Shown one piece after another: positions 33,106 through 44,833 of a stretch of 64,000 nucleotides of DNA (within the stretch, counting starts at the first letter, position 1; the number at the start of each line of letters is the position of its first letter). The stretch comes from Mytilinidion resinicola (lineage: Eukaryota; Ascomycota; Dothideomycetes; Mytilinidiales; Mytilinidiaceae): NCBI RefSeq assembly GCF_010093595.1, contig NW_022985450.1, positions 169,083-233,082 on the forward strand, in the 5' to 3' direction. A program made the translations under genes and the position numbers. Below the pieces are notes generated by a model. It was not told where the DNA came from. It did not search any database and saw only the letters and a list, made by a program, of their open reading frames with translations.

Positions 33106-34689
33106 TCAAGCAGAAAACAGCTTATTCTCCACCCGACTATGCTCCAAATCCTTCTCAATCTCCAGCGTCCCGTCCACATCCACCACCCCCTCCTGAGTGC
33201 CCACATGACTATCCCGGTACGCATCCAACTCCTTGCCCTTAAATAGATTCAGATAAATCGGGAAACTCCACGCAACCACGAAGAAAGAAAGCGGTACCAC
33301 CATCGCCTTCCGTGTACCAATCTTATCCGCCACATTCCCCAGAATTGCGGGCACGACCGCGCCACCAGACACGGACGCAACGATGAAGGAGGCGCCGCGC
33401 TTCGTGTGCCTCCCCAATCCACGGAGCGAGAGCGTGAAGATAGTCGGGAAAATACACGACTCAAAGAACAGCACCAGCATCAGCATAGCCAGCCCGCCCC
33501 AATTCGCATGCGTCGAGCCGCCCGTGTTCACCGTGATCGCCGCGATGATAAAAATCATAATCATGGTCTGGTACGCGAGCAAGATCCAGCGCGGCTTCGT
33601 GAAGTACATCAGCCCCGCAGCGGAGAAGCGGCCGATGGCGAAGAGCGCCTGCGCGACGGCGTAGAAGTTGCTGCCCTGCTGATGCGCCTTGGTGACATCC
33701 AGATCCGGGCGGGCTTGCGTGAAGTAGTTGATGAAGTAGCCCGCGATGCCGACCTGCGCGCCGACGTAGCAGAACTGGGCCGCGACGCCCCAGAAGAGGG
33801 TGTACTGCTTTCGCAGGGGCTTGTCGATGTAGCCGGTGGCGCCTTCGGTCATCTCAGCTTGGTCGGCCATGTCTGCGTCCGTGATCTCGGGCAGGGGCGC
33901 GAAGTAGAAGACGACGGCGAGGAGGCCGACGAAGATGGCGATGCCGAGATAGACCCACTGCACCGAAGATAGGTCTTGGCCGTCGGTGCCGACGTTCTTG
34001 AAGATCACGTAGGAGGCTAGCACGGGTGCGACGACGGAGCCGACGGCTTGGAAGGACTGGGAGAGCTCGAGACGAAATTCGGACCACTTGGGGGGACCGC
34101 ACACGGCGATGTAGGGGTTGGCGGAGGTCTCGAGGGTTGAAAGACCGCTGCCGACTATGAACATGGACCCGCAGAACCCGCCGAAGGAGTGCTTCACGGC
34201 GGAGGGCCAGAACATGAGGCAGCCGACGCAGTAGATGCTGAGGCCGAGCATAAAGGTGTACCGGTAGCCAAATTTGCGGACAAACCAGCCTGAATAGGTC
34301 AGAGGGCCGATGAAGTATGCGCTAAAGATGTGAGATTAGCTGATGGTTCTATGATCAGAACTAAGGGATGAGACATACCCAAAGTAGGCGCCTTGGAGGC
34401 CAGAGGACTCTCCCTGCGTGATGTGCAGGGCGACCTGGAAACGGGAGTTCAAGACATCGAGAAGACCGTACGCGAAACCCCACAGGAAGAATAGGAGAGT
34501 CACGAGCGCCACGGGAATGATGGATTGACGGGTCGTGATTTGCGAAGCACCAGTAACCACAGCATCGCCGACGCTCTTGCGGCGGGTATCAAGAGCAACC
34601 GCTTCAGCGGCTGAGGGACGTCGGCTCTGTTGATCGTGGATGTCGGTGAGAGAAGGCTCCCCGCCTTTGAAGAACTTGGATAATCCCAT
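33106..34689 (-). CDS. MFS sugar transporter, FucP (L-fucose permease) type
   Basis: Plasma-membrane proton-sugar symporter of the FHS family. Exons 34689-34379 and 34321-33106 (donor GTATGT, acceptor TTTAG) give 508 residues, the usual MFS length. The N-terminal cytosolic part is Ser/Arg-rich; the first helix is SIIPVALVTLLFFLWGFAYGLLDVLN, with the FucP-type WGF and LN..FQ. motif. Helix 2 begins at AYFIGPLTYSGWFVRKFGYR, the fungal version of the A-like loop. STLETSANPYIAVCGP matches the family's ..TsANPYi..lG segment, and a second half is visible (RKQYTLFWGVAAQFCYVGAQVGIAGYFINYF). About 12 hydrophobic segments can be picked out. The acidic C-terminal tail is cytosolic. The substrate could be fucose, galactose, glucose or another sugar. 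Confidence 0.92.
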
Positions 34690-36900
34690 GATGGAAGTGA
34701 GGAGCAAGGATGAAGTGCGGGGAACAGAAGCTGGAGAAGAGATAAAATGGACACTGCTCAATTGTGTGGGGAAGTGACGATAAAGTGGAGCTACCAAACT
34801 AGGTGGACCAAGGTTTGGATACCCCAGAAATTGGAGAAGCTGGAGACTGGAGCTGATGTCTGGTCGACCTGGAGATCGTGACAGCGGTATATATACTCCA
34901 CTGCAGACTTTGGGGTAGAAATAGCATTACGTCCTACCTCACACGCGCCTCACGCCATGCCTGTCTCTCCGCCATGCGCGCTAGCATCTCAACAGGCCAG
35001 GATGCACCATCTCGTCGCCCTGATCCATGCTGACACGGCATGCAGTCACACCCATCTCCCAACTCGGCGTCGTCTTCACAACACCGGCAGGATTTTCAGA
35101 TGCCGCCGTCCAATAGCCCCGATGCCTGCGACGGCGGCGGGAGGTTGCGGTTGAGCAACGGGAAGATGTTCGGGAGATCCCTCTTCGGCAGCCAATCAGT
35201 GTAGTAGAAGCATGCAGCTAGGCCGTTCCATCCACGGTGTTGCTCAACTGCCGGGGTTCCTCCAGAATGCTCTCCACAACGGCACCCCAGACTGCCCACA
35301 AAAAGGGCCTTCTGCTGCTATGCAGTGTCTCCATTGTAACCTCCACACGGAGCTTCTAGCTGCGTCGACGTTCCCCGTGGAGAGGGGGCAAGAATCATCA
35401 AAACCTCCATTTCAAGGTTGTTAGGTGGGAATCATTGAGGGAGCCCCATCAGCGAAATCAGTGTGCTACCACCTACGCGCATAACTGCCCAGATTGCCGT
35501 TCCGCAAACCCATGCTTCAGCCCATCGTCATGATCGCGTTGGGTCGCGGCAAGACATTGATGAGATGTGCATGCAGCATGCGCCCAGCCTGTTAAAACTC
35601 CCCGCTAGAAGCCCAGCGCATGGACCTTGCTGCGATGCTCGCCTCGAAGTGTGGTCTAATGGGAGCACTCTCGACAGCTAGTCCCTAGTTTTCCAGCCTC
35701 GCGTGACCGATGCGGGGGACTGGAGAGCCGCTAGCTGCAGCTTCGTCATGGAAATGAGGGGTGCGGAGAAGCATCCTCGACTCAAGATGCTCGAATCGAC
35801 ACCGCCAAGCTGGTAACGAAGGAGTGGTGAATGGTGAGTGGATGTGAAGGCGAATCTGGCGTTGCGGCTGGAGCTGGCTCGATCCGTCTCGAGTGAGGTG
35901 TGGCCATGAGGGAATTCGAGTCGAAGTGCCGGCCGCTGGAGATGCATGCAAGTCAGCACGGCCTCCCGAAGTTCTCCCTCGAAACCTTCCGGAAGCTTTT
36001 GTTTAGCCAATCAAGAGCAAGAAGGGGAAGAATGGTCTTCCACCTGCGCATCCATACCTGAGCCTGTTGAGATCTTGGGCATTGTCGCCACCACACAGCT
36101 GTGAATAATCCCGCAGGTTAGCAGCCTCCATTGCCGGCTAAGAGCTTCTGGGAGATGTAGACGGCCTCTAGCTCTGGTGCCCAGCTGCCCCGAAATCGGC
36201 TGCCCTCCTCATGGTATAAAATCACAAGGCCCGATAGTCGGCCCGTTCCATAACTAGCAGACCATCTCCGTCCCACAAATATTGAGAAAAGAGCCTAGAA
36301 GGACGCTAGAAAAGGGCCTTCCGCGGCATAGATACGCACTAAGGTCGAAACGGTCGCCGAATTAACGCATCCGGTATTTCTCCAACCGGTTTATAGAGAG
36401 GCTATCACACCATTTTGTATCGTAAGACGTGTTCTAGGGTTGCTTATATGGAGGCGGTGAGGAGACCAGAGATGAACAACGGACGGTCACGTGACTGACC
36501 GTTGTACAACCCTTCCACATGACCTGATTCCATCCCCCCTCTTTATGTCAAACCTTCAGTACCATGTATGGAGCGAAATTTGGAAAGAGAGGTATTGTGT
36601 GGTCTTTTCTGAATCCGGCAAACTTGCTAGACGGGAACATATAAGACCCGAAATAAGATGAGTGCCATAGATGCTGCTATTTAGATTCCCTATATTCGGA
36701 TAATAATGTCGCATAAGTCCAACAAACCGAAAATCGTATCGTGTCACTTCCCCTATGCAGCACCGAGCGATACTCCGCCTTCCATTCTCTTTCTCTTCTA
36801 AAGACAACCATTAGATCGACGACACCTCCTTCTCTGCAAGCTCATTTCTTTCTCGTACACTGGCAATAATACAAAGAATCTCACTACGAAAGGTCGTTTC
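34690..36900. other. Gene-poor stretch, 2.2 kb
   Basis: MFS promoter on the left and the 3' flank of the velvet-like gene on the right. The open frames here have no domain, signal or splice support. It contains one palindromic site, listed separately. Confidence 0.5.
36483..36502. promoter_or_regulatory. Nested palindrome around an E-box (CACGTG)
   Basis: ACGGTCACGTGACTGACCGT has 7-base inverted arms (ACGGTCA and TGACCGT) and an inner 10-base palindrome GTCACGTGAC, flanked by ACAAC and GTTGT that also pair. The CACGTG core is a bHLH site. No gene start lies within a few hundred bases, so a target cannot be named. Confidence 0.3.
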
Positions 36901-37045
36901 TCTCTTTCATCTCTTTCTACGTTTCCTGCTCTTACGGATCAAGGCACCGGCGATCTTCTTCTTGTGCGACTCCGTCGTAGCGATTGCAGCATATCGGCGG
37001 CCTCTTCGCCTAAGGTTGACGCATTTAGTAGCATTCACGCCAATC

Positions 37046-37906
37046 TTAGAAGATCGCAAGCGTATGCTTACCCGATTCCCGCCCGAGGCCGGACCCGCGC
37101 TCCACCGTAATCGGATTGCTGTCGACTACCTGGACACTCGAGCCGCCGCGAGATGAGACGGACGGCTCGCTGGTCGGGCTCCGGATGCGGATCAGAGTGA
37201 CGCGGATGCGCCAGGTACCTTCACCACAGATGGCGAGGTCGGGGAAGGAGACATAGCCGACGCCCTGGGAGTCGGTGTCGTCCTCGGCAAAGGGGTGGAT
37301 GGAGTCGAAGACGCGGCCAGAGAGCAGAGCAGTCAGATCGACGGGGTCTGTGGAGTCGTTGATGGAGTCGGAGGTTAGGGTTGCGACGGCGAGGAGGTTG
37401 GTGGGATCTAAATCATCGGTTGTGTCGGGGTTCAGACTGCGAAGTCGAATTGTTACCGGGGGTTGCAGTGCGGTGCCCAGACGGGCGGTTGGTGGAGGTT
37501 GCACGATGACATCCATAGCATATCTCGCCTCTCCGTCGATTGTTGTAGAAATCTGGGGAGAAGATTGGTGAGGCGGGGGGTGGTGGTTGGCCGGCTCTCT
37601 ATAGCGCTGGTTTCGTGGTTCCACGTCGTCGTTAGTCCTGGTCCGCCGTGGTCGAGGTCTCGATCTCTCTCGCGAGAAATCGGGGTTAACAGCTCTAGAT
37701 CGTACTGCAGTTTGAGTCCGTCTCGCAACGTCAGCCATTGGGTTGTCTGTGTTGGAGTTGGCTGCAAGTCTTGCGGAACGTCTCAGTGAACCGTTGGTTC
37801 TTGATACGGAGACGGAGACGGCCTGGCGAGAAGTCGATGCGTTTCCTCTTCTGGAAGTGCTGCGGGTGAGGTTGAGATTTCGTCCTCGTCCTCGGCCCCT
37901 TGGCAT
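37046..37906 (-). CDS. Velvet-like domain protein
   Basis: 286 residues from ATG 37906. The N-terminal third is Arg-rich and disordered (MPRGRGRGRN, RRSARLAANS), compatible with nuclear localisation. From about residue 120 a velvet-type domain can be read: ARYAMDVIVQPPPTARLG, PPVTIRL, LLSGRVFDSIHPF, GYVSFPDLAICGEGTWRIRV and SVQVVDSNPITV. The FPDL...EGTWRIR block is the clearest velvet signature. Velvet proteins are fungal DNA-binding regulators of development and secondary metabolism; this one is short and diverged. The frame ends at TAA 37046, but GTAAGC just before it could be a donor, with an acceptor near 37011 leading to a basic tail (down to about 36900). Phase did not settle the choice. 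CCCCAG near 37560 may also hide an intron. Confidence 0.7.
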   Translation of the reverse strand: MPRGRGRGRNLNLTRSTSRRGNASTSRQAVSVSVSRTNGSLRRSARLAANSNTDNPMADVARRTQTAVRSRAVNPDFSRERSRPRPRRTRTNDDVEPRNQRYREPANHHPPPHQSSPQISTTIDGEARYAMDVIVQPPPTARLGTALQPPVTIRLRSLNPDTTDDLDPTNLLAVATLTSDSINDSTDPVDLTALLSGRVFDSIHPFAEDDTDSQGVGYVSFPDLAICGEGTWRIRVTLIRIRSPTSEPSVSSRGGSSVQVVDSNPITVERGSGLGRESGKHTLAIF

Positions 37907-40900
37907 CTGATGAGGGGGTAGGCCTAGTCGTCGCTTAGCAAGTTGTTCAAGTCCGTGAGGCGATTCCTAGGTCATGCCGTCATGCCGACGGACGACCACG
38001 GGAACGAAGAGACAGAAAAAGATGAGAGCAAAGAGAAAAGACGAAGTGGTGCAGCTGCCAGCTCATCCGGAAGCCCACACGCTTCACGACGAATGGGCAG
38101 ACGCGCCAGATAAAGGAGATTTGGGATCCACGGCGCGAGTCAGCCATTCCTACAACTGTGCCTCTTCTGGGAGTGCGAAGTCGACGTGATAGTGACGAGT
38201 GCCATAATGAAGGGTTGCAGCTGATCCAGGGCCACATATAGAGCCCTTTAATCTTAGCAAGAATACGTCTGATAGCAACGCATGCAGCTGGACGACTAAG
38301 CAGGTGACGTTTGTCCTGAGGCCACAATCAGGAAGGGAATGGCCAGCCGGGACAACTTTCTCGCGGCACGGAGATCATTGTAGGGGCGTCAATGCGGCCC
38401 AAAGAGTGCCCTCGGCAAGCGAGTTGTTTGGGGGTCGGCTGGAAGCAGCAAGGCGAGTGCAGAATACGGCGGTTGAAACGTGAGCAGTGAATGAAGGGGA
38501 GCGGCCTAGCAGAAAGCAGCCACGCAGCGGGAGGCCATTGCATTGACGTTCCCGCTCGGCCTCCCTGCACGGCAGCATCCCGCCGTTGCCATGTGGAAGC
38601 GGGGATGGGAGTATGGAACGTGCAGCGGCGCGTAGCGAAATTGTCTCCAAGACTCAGGAATCCGCTCACCTTGGACTCCAACAGCCTCCGCTCCAATGCC
38701 CGTCACAGCACTCTCGCTCTCCCCACTTAATATTCGGACCCCAAGCTGGCACGAGTGCTCACCAACGCCCGGTCTGAGCTCCGCGACCGTCTTTTTGGGC
38801 ACTCTGATACGACGATGCGACCTGGCCGATTTCGGGTGACACGCGATGTTAAGGGCGTCGGACTGCGGATATCAGCCACGAAGTGGTCCGTTCCTGATGC
38901 GTGTGCAAACGCCTGCCGTTCTCTGGAGTCGGTTATCGCGGAAGTCTGCCCGTGCGTATCGACCTGCGTTCATGGATATGTTAGCCACTAGACGACACTC
39001 AATTCTAATATCAACCACCTGCTGACCGCCTGCCGGTGAAGATGACCGTGTTGCCTCCGATGAAGCTGACATAGATACTCCGTAGCCGAATTGGCCTTGA
39101 CCCACCAGCAGGGGGGTGGCGTGCGAAGGAGAGATCTCGGGACGAACCTTTTTTCGGACCCCTTTCGACGACAGCGAAGCTACCAGCCGGGTCAAAGTCC
39201 GGAGAGGCCCGTAGATCGTGGGCTTCGCTGCAGATTCTGCACGTTTGGCGCCGCCTCGACGTGTTGACCGCTCAGAAGTAAGATGAAAGAGTTCTCTCAG
39301 ATGAAGTGGTGGCTGCTGGGACCAGTACCGTGAGAGTGAACCGAATACGCAGGACACACACGTTGCTCCATCATCAGAGGTCTGCGAGTCGATTTTATAC
39401 GTCTTTCCTCATGTCACGAGAACATGAGGCCGCTTCCGCTCCTGGTTTGTGTTGCAGTAGAGTCCTAGGGCTTGCCGCCCTCCCCTATTGGTCTTCCTTT
39501 TCTTCCTCTTTCTGATAGCTTCCCGAGTGCGTCGCTCACATATGGCAAGACTGATTCATGTGCCGAGTGCTCAGCTCATTGGAGCCACAGCGTCGGGAGA
39601 CGGCGCTGCTGGGGGTGCCAGAAGTCAGGAAGCAGGTGGCTTCACCGCTAGATACCTGTCCAAACATTGCCGCATGTCTGGCCGCCGCCTTGCTGCACGA
39701 TGGCGCATCCGATCAGGAGGGACGAGCCACTGGCACATTCCAGGCGTCCGGCTTCCCATCCACATGGAACCTTTTCTGCAGCTTGGGAGACGCCACCACC
39801 GTGTTGCCAATACCAGCTCTAAGGGCCGCATTTCCTGGGGGTCCTCCTGTCCCACCAGCCCTCTGGGATGGGTTCCTTGTCTTATTGGTCTCATTGGAGC
39901 ATTCCCTGGCTAACCCGAGTCTCTGCTTAAGCCCTCAACTGTGTCGGATCTAGACACTTTGGATGGGGAGATCACTTACTCAATAGAAAGTGTCTTGGGC
40001 CGATCCCTGTGACATAAAAATCCCAGCCATGCCCCGGACCAACCTGTGGTAACGCAACAGTCTCTGGTCCCCATGACACTGCAGTTTGGCTTCAAGATCC
40101 TGGCCACTTATCGCCTACTCGCAGACTTAAAAGCAAAAAAACGTGACAGGTCACATGGAGTTCAACTCTCACAGAATTCTCCGAGCAAAGATATCCAATC
40201 AGAAGCAGTTCTAGCATTTGTGATGACGGAAGCATGCAAGGTGCCATTTTTCAAACAAACGCATTTTATGCCTTTCCATGTAAAGCTCAAGGCCGACATC
40301 TTTACTTCGCTCTCAAAGATTCGTGCATAATCGTGGCTCCTGGCTCATCCCGCCGACGAGCCGGGATTCATTTTCGTTCCCTGCTAATTATTCGCCCTGC
40401 CTAACATGCCGTCCAGGGTAGTCGCACATGTCTATGGCCCATCAAGATGTCCCACTGTCTCGTAATAGCGTGGGTTGCATCATCTTGATCTGTCCGTCAC
40501 ACCAGATCCATGACTGTGCAGCATGGCAACAGCAATCCGATTACCGGGCGATTGGGTCCAGGACCGCTCTCCAGCGTAGCGGTAAGATCGCTGTGGGGGT
40601 CGCAAGACTTTCACAAGGTCTCCGTCGTGGCCTCCTGCATAGTCCCGTCTCAACATAGTCTGGCTGACCCTTTCAACTGCTCTGCTTTGGATCGCGGATG
40701 CAGCGATGATCCTGAATTCCAAGAACGCCCACGAGCGACATGGGTAACCCCACTTATCCGGAAATCCAACCTCAATTACTGGAATAGATAATTCCACCAC
40801 AGTGATACTGCACCTCATCAATTTCTTAAGAATTCACATCCACGTCAGGTGGACGGTATCAAGCGGCCCACACACCTGTCTCCACTTTCCATGTGCACAG

Positions 40901-42506
40901 GAATGAAAATGGACAATCGCCTCTCCGATGCCAACTGATCGAAAAGAAGGTCGTGAAGTGGGATTGAAGGGAGCTTCTTCGCAGCGAACCCCACGATGCA
41001 GCGATCTCTTCCCAACCCTACTCTCAAGTATGCCAGTGGTATTCTTCATACTACCGAACCCGTCGTACTGTCCATGCCACAGCCTCGGAGCTTCGTCTGA
41101 ATTCTGAAGACTCTGCCACACACCGAGCACATGCACACCTGACACTGGCCAGATATGGAAATCTTCAAGTACCAGGACATCCCGGCTGCTCACCCACAGC
41201 GGAGGCTGTGAAGAAGCACAAAGTTGTTGCTGACTCCATCTTTAGAATTCAGAGCATTGCACGACGCCAGTCTGAGACAAGAGACACTTCTCCTGACTTT
41301 TGCCCCTTTTCGAAGCTGTGGAGTTCAGTAGCCCCTAAAAGACTCGCGCAAAGCGCAGATGTCCATAGCCAAGGCGTGTGTGTCTCTTGAGTGCGCGGCG
41401 CTTCTCTCAATATGTAAATATCTGGCCACGCGCGTAATTAGTGAGGGCTGTGATGACGACCATCTGCGCGGAATTTCAGTCTTGAGTTTGCACCTGAGAG
41501 CTCGATCGACTCACTATCAGGACCGACACAGTCTCGTCAATCAAATATCAACTCACGCCCTAGTGGACGCCATTACCGCGAGTCGGGAAACCGGTCTCTC
41601 CTTTAGTGCCATTTCCTTCGAGTTCACCCGCTCCAAGCAACTCCGGTGTCTCATCCACATCTCCATTATCATGATTATCGCGCTCGGTTAAGGAGCTCTA
41701 GTTTAGTGCGCGCTGATTTCAGGCCAGGGTTAGTTACCTCCTGCTTTGGACCTTAGATTCACATCCGCATCGGCGACTTGATTCTGAATTCCACTTTACC
41801 ACTGTAGACATGTTGACTTTTTTGCGTTCAATACCTCTTTGTACTAAGAGTTACCGCATCCGGACTGAAAAAAACGGCTCTCACACCCAAGATCACTCAA
41901 TAGTCAGATGGGCGATGAAGATACCGTACTTCTACCTAGAATAGAAGCATTGATCTACAGTCTGATTTAAGAAACCTATTCCGTACCTATGCCATCTACA
42001 GATATATAGTAGCTTTTTGCTCGAGAACTCAGCATTAAGTTAAAAACCATACCAGTTCATGTGAGAACTGCTTTTATGTGAAGAAAATATATGATTGACT
42101 TGTGGGTGAATCAGCCTTGAAACCGTCCAGGCTGCCCTTGCCAAAATTGAACAGGGGTTTAACAGCCATCTTCGTGCTTATGTGGAGACGCAGAGGCCAT
42201 GACCGCCGACATGTTCAATGCTCACCTCGAAGATTCGAGCCTCCCAAAGGATTCTCCTTTCCCATGGTGAATTTAGATGAACCTTGGAAGGGAAAGTGAT
42301 TAGGGCCTTGGCGGGCCAAGAAGCGGGAAATGACTAGTGGCCGGCATCCCCTCCAGCGACCTCCAGAATGGGCAGCTCAACTCCCACCTTTCCTCCCGAG
42401 GCCGACGAGCTTTCCTTAAGCTCTGCACACGCGACCATGCGACTCTAGGTTTCAGCGATGCGCCTCCTCTCCCTAATTGTCACCGACTAGACATCAGTAG
42501 ACCGCA
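37907..42506. other. Gene-free region of about 4.6 kb
   Basis: No open frame here shows a domain, signal peptide, or a chain of exons with matching splice sites. Frames of up to 161 codons overlap one another on both strands without codon bias. Base composition is ordinary (not AT-rich), so it is not an obvious RIP-degraded transposon. It might hold non-coding transcripts or a gene too diverged to recognise. Confidence 0.5.
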
Positions 42507-44381
42507 ATGGCGTCATCCATGACCGCGCGCATGTTCTCCAGGAGGGCGCTCCTCCGGCTTCTCATATTCCTTGCGATTGCGTTTTTGTTCAGCTGCACAC
42601 TATTCCTATGGTCGCATCCGATGATAATAAGGTCCGGCGGCGGCTCTGTGATCTCGCACCACGACGCAGGTGGCGGCAAGAAACCAGCGACGCACCCTAT
42701 CGACACGTTGATTAAGAAGGCCGAGCGAGAATACCACCGTCTTATGGCCGAGGAGACCACCGACCTCGAATCTACAGCGAAGGCATATCGCTACAGAAGA
42801 GGGCGGCATCCACCCCCATGGTTCGACAAATGGTTCAAATTTGCGCAAGACCATGATGCCGTCATCGTCGAGGACTTTTTCGACCAGATATACCACGACC
42901 TGGGACCATTCTGGGGGGTAGATGCAGCGAAGATACGGACACAGGCGAAGAACTTCGAACAAGTGGTCATTGTCCGGAATGGGACAACGTCCCAGAAAAC
43001 GGACAAACCGAGGGATTGGATGAACATTTGGACCGATCTCACCTCGACGATCTCGGAGTGGCTGCCAGACATTGACGTTCCGATCAACGTTATGGACGAG
43101 AGTAGGCTTTTGGTGCCCTGGGAGGATATCGATCAATACATGAAGGCGGAGCGCGCGTCGCGGAAGATAGTCCCCAAGCCAGAGGTCATAACGGAGTACG
43201 CAGGGCTGCAGAAGCTAGATGAGAATCCCGGGGAGCCATTCGATCTGGACTGGCACGGTGGTAACTACTGGGAGAATGCGCGTGTTGGTTGCGCCCCAGG
43301 ATCGCCTTCTCGGAATGTTGAGGCCGCGACCAACTTCTCTGGACCTCCGCCTATGCCACACGGGTTTCCCGAACGGTCGTATGAAGGCTATGTCATGAAT
43401 TGGACGTCTGCAAAGGATCCCTGTCTCCAGCCCGATATCCGCGAAAGCCATGGGACGTTTGTGGAGCCAATCTCTCAGTCGACATCCAAGTTTCTGTTCC
43501 CGATATTCGGTGGGTCGAAACTACCCATGAACAACGAGATTCTGCTTCCGCCGGCGATGTACTGGTCTGACGATCCATTCTACTCTGGCGGCGAAGAAGA
43601 CCACGGAGGTCCTTGGGAAGAAAAGAACCCGGGCGTGATGTGGCGCGGAGCTGCCTCAGGAGGTCGCAATAAGGAAGACACCTGGACACGATTTCAGCGT
43701 CACCGCTTCCTGACAATGATCAACGGCACTTCTGTCCAGCTGGCAGAAAAGCATGGCAACGGCGTGGGCAAGAACTTCGTACTCTCGAGCTACAGCACTT
43801 ACCATTTGACAGCTACTCAGCATATGGATCTCGGCTCATGGCTGAACTCCATCGTTGATGCTGCTTTCGTCAACCTACTGTGTTTTCCACCCTCCGGCGA
43901 TGAGCACTGCTGGTATACGAACCCTTTCTATCAGACTAAGCCGGGCAAAAAGATGCAGGAGCAGTATGCTTACAAGTATCTGCCCGATATCGACGGCAAC
44001 AGTTTCTCTGGGCGCTATAGAGGCTTCATGAGATCCACTTCGCTTCCGATCAAAGCGACCATCTACAGCGAGTGGCACGACTCCCGACTCGTCCCTTGGG
44101 TGCATTTTGTCCCAATGGATAACTCCTTTGTCGACATCTACGGCATTCTGGATTACTTCATTGGTACCGGTGTCGAGGAGAAAGATAAAGAGGGCAATGT
44201 GTTCATTGAGGGTGCTCATGATGAGCAAGCCAAGGAGATTGCCCTAAAGGGACAGGAGTGGGCAGAGCGCGTCTTACGGAAAGAAGATATGCAAGTATAT
44301 GTCATGAGGCTCTACTTGGAGTACGCGCGTATCTGCGACGACAATAGGGACAGATTAGGATTTATCGGTGATGTTGGATAA
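42507..44381 (+). CDS. GT90 glycosyltransferase (CAP10/CAP59-like)
   Basis: Single-exon type II membrane protein of 624 residues, predicted for the Golgi. A short cytosolic N-terminus is followed by one transmembrane helix (LLRLLIFLAIAFLFSCTLFLW) and a luminal stem. The catalytic region is the CAP10 type: MPHGFPERSYEGYVMNWTSAKDPC, KFLFPIFGGSKLPMNNEILLP, GVMWRGAASGGRN, WTRFQRHRFL, then DIDGNSFSGRYRGFMRSTSLPIKATIYSEWHDSRLVPWVHFVPMD, the most conserved GT90 block, with the GRY and the EWHD.R signature. The C-terminus (EYARICDDNRD) is the usual end. Family members transfer xylose or glucose and act in capsule or wall glycan synthesis. The acceptor is not predictable. The ATG is the first in frame and there is no sign of introns. 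Confidence 0.93.
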   Translation: MASSMTARMFSRRALLRLLIFLAIAFLFSCTLFLWSHPMIIRSGGGSVISHHDAGGGKKPATHPIDTLIKKAEREYHRLMAEETTDLESTAKAYRYRRGRHPPPWFDKWFKFAQDHDAVIVEDFFDQIYHDLGPFWGVDAAKIRTQAKNFEQVVIVRNGTTSQKTDKPRDWMNIWTDLTSTISEWLPDIDVPINVMDESRLLVPWEDIDQYMKAERASRKIVPKPEVITEYAGLQKLDENPGEPFDLDWHGGNYWENARVGCAPGSPSRNVEAATNFSGPPPMPHGFPERSYEGYVMNWTSAKDPCLQPDIRESHGTFVEPISQSTSKFLFPIFGGSKLPMNNEILLPPAMYWSDDPFYSGGEEDHGGPWEEKNPGVMWRGAASGGRNKEDTWTRFQRHRFLTMINGTSVQLAEKHGNGVGKNFVLSSYSTYHLTATQHMDLGSWLNSIVDAAFVNLLCFPPSGDEHCWYTNPFYQTKPGKKMQEQYAYKYLPDIDGNSFSGRYRGFMRSTSLPIKATIYSEWHDSRLVPWVHFVPMDNSFVDIYGILDYFIGTGVEEKDKEGNVFIEGAHDEQAKEIALKGQEWAERVLRKEDMQVYVMRLYLEYARICDDNRDRLGFIGDVG

Positions 44382-44833
44382 TGGGTACAGTGGCGCTGAG
44401 GTTGATTTGATTTTGCATAAATATGTATATACATATGAGGTTTTGGATACCCGACGAAATGAGAGATGTTTTGATCATGGAATGGCTGTAACTGATATAT
44501 ATCTGTCTAGTATAAGCTGACGCTTACTGACATGGGGCCGTATGACGGTGTGAAAGGGATAGGTCGTAATTGATGTTGATGCGTCCTTCCGAGGCTCGCG
44601 GATTGGATATTTCTATGTGGAGCTCTCTATAGATCTAAGACACTGGAAGAGCGTTTAGTACAGCAATATAATATATTTTGCTGTCTTGAAGATAGAACTG
44701 TAAGGTCTAGAGTGATTGCTCAGGCCAAATTTTATTGGCACGTGCTTGGGCAGAAACCTCAAACTTCAACCCACTATTGCAAGTCCCTCTCTGAGCAGCT
44801 CCCCCATTCCCAATTGGCGCCTCTGATACTTGG

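Noticed and set aside
39488..39953. Plus-strand frames of 130-141 codons in the gene-free region
   Set aside because: They overlap each other in two frames with no codon preference or motif.
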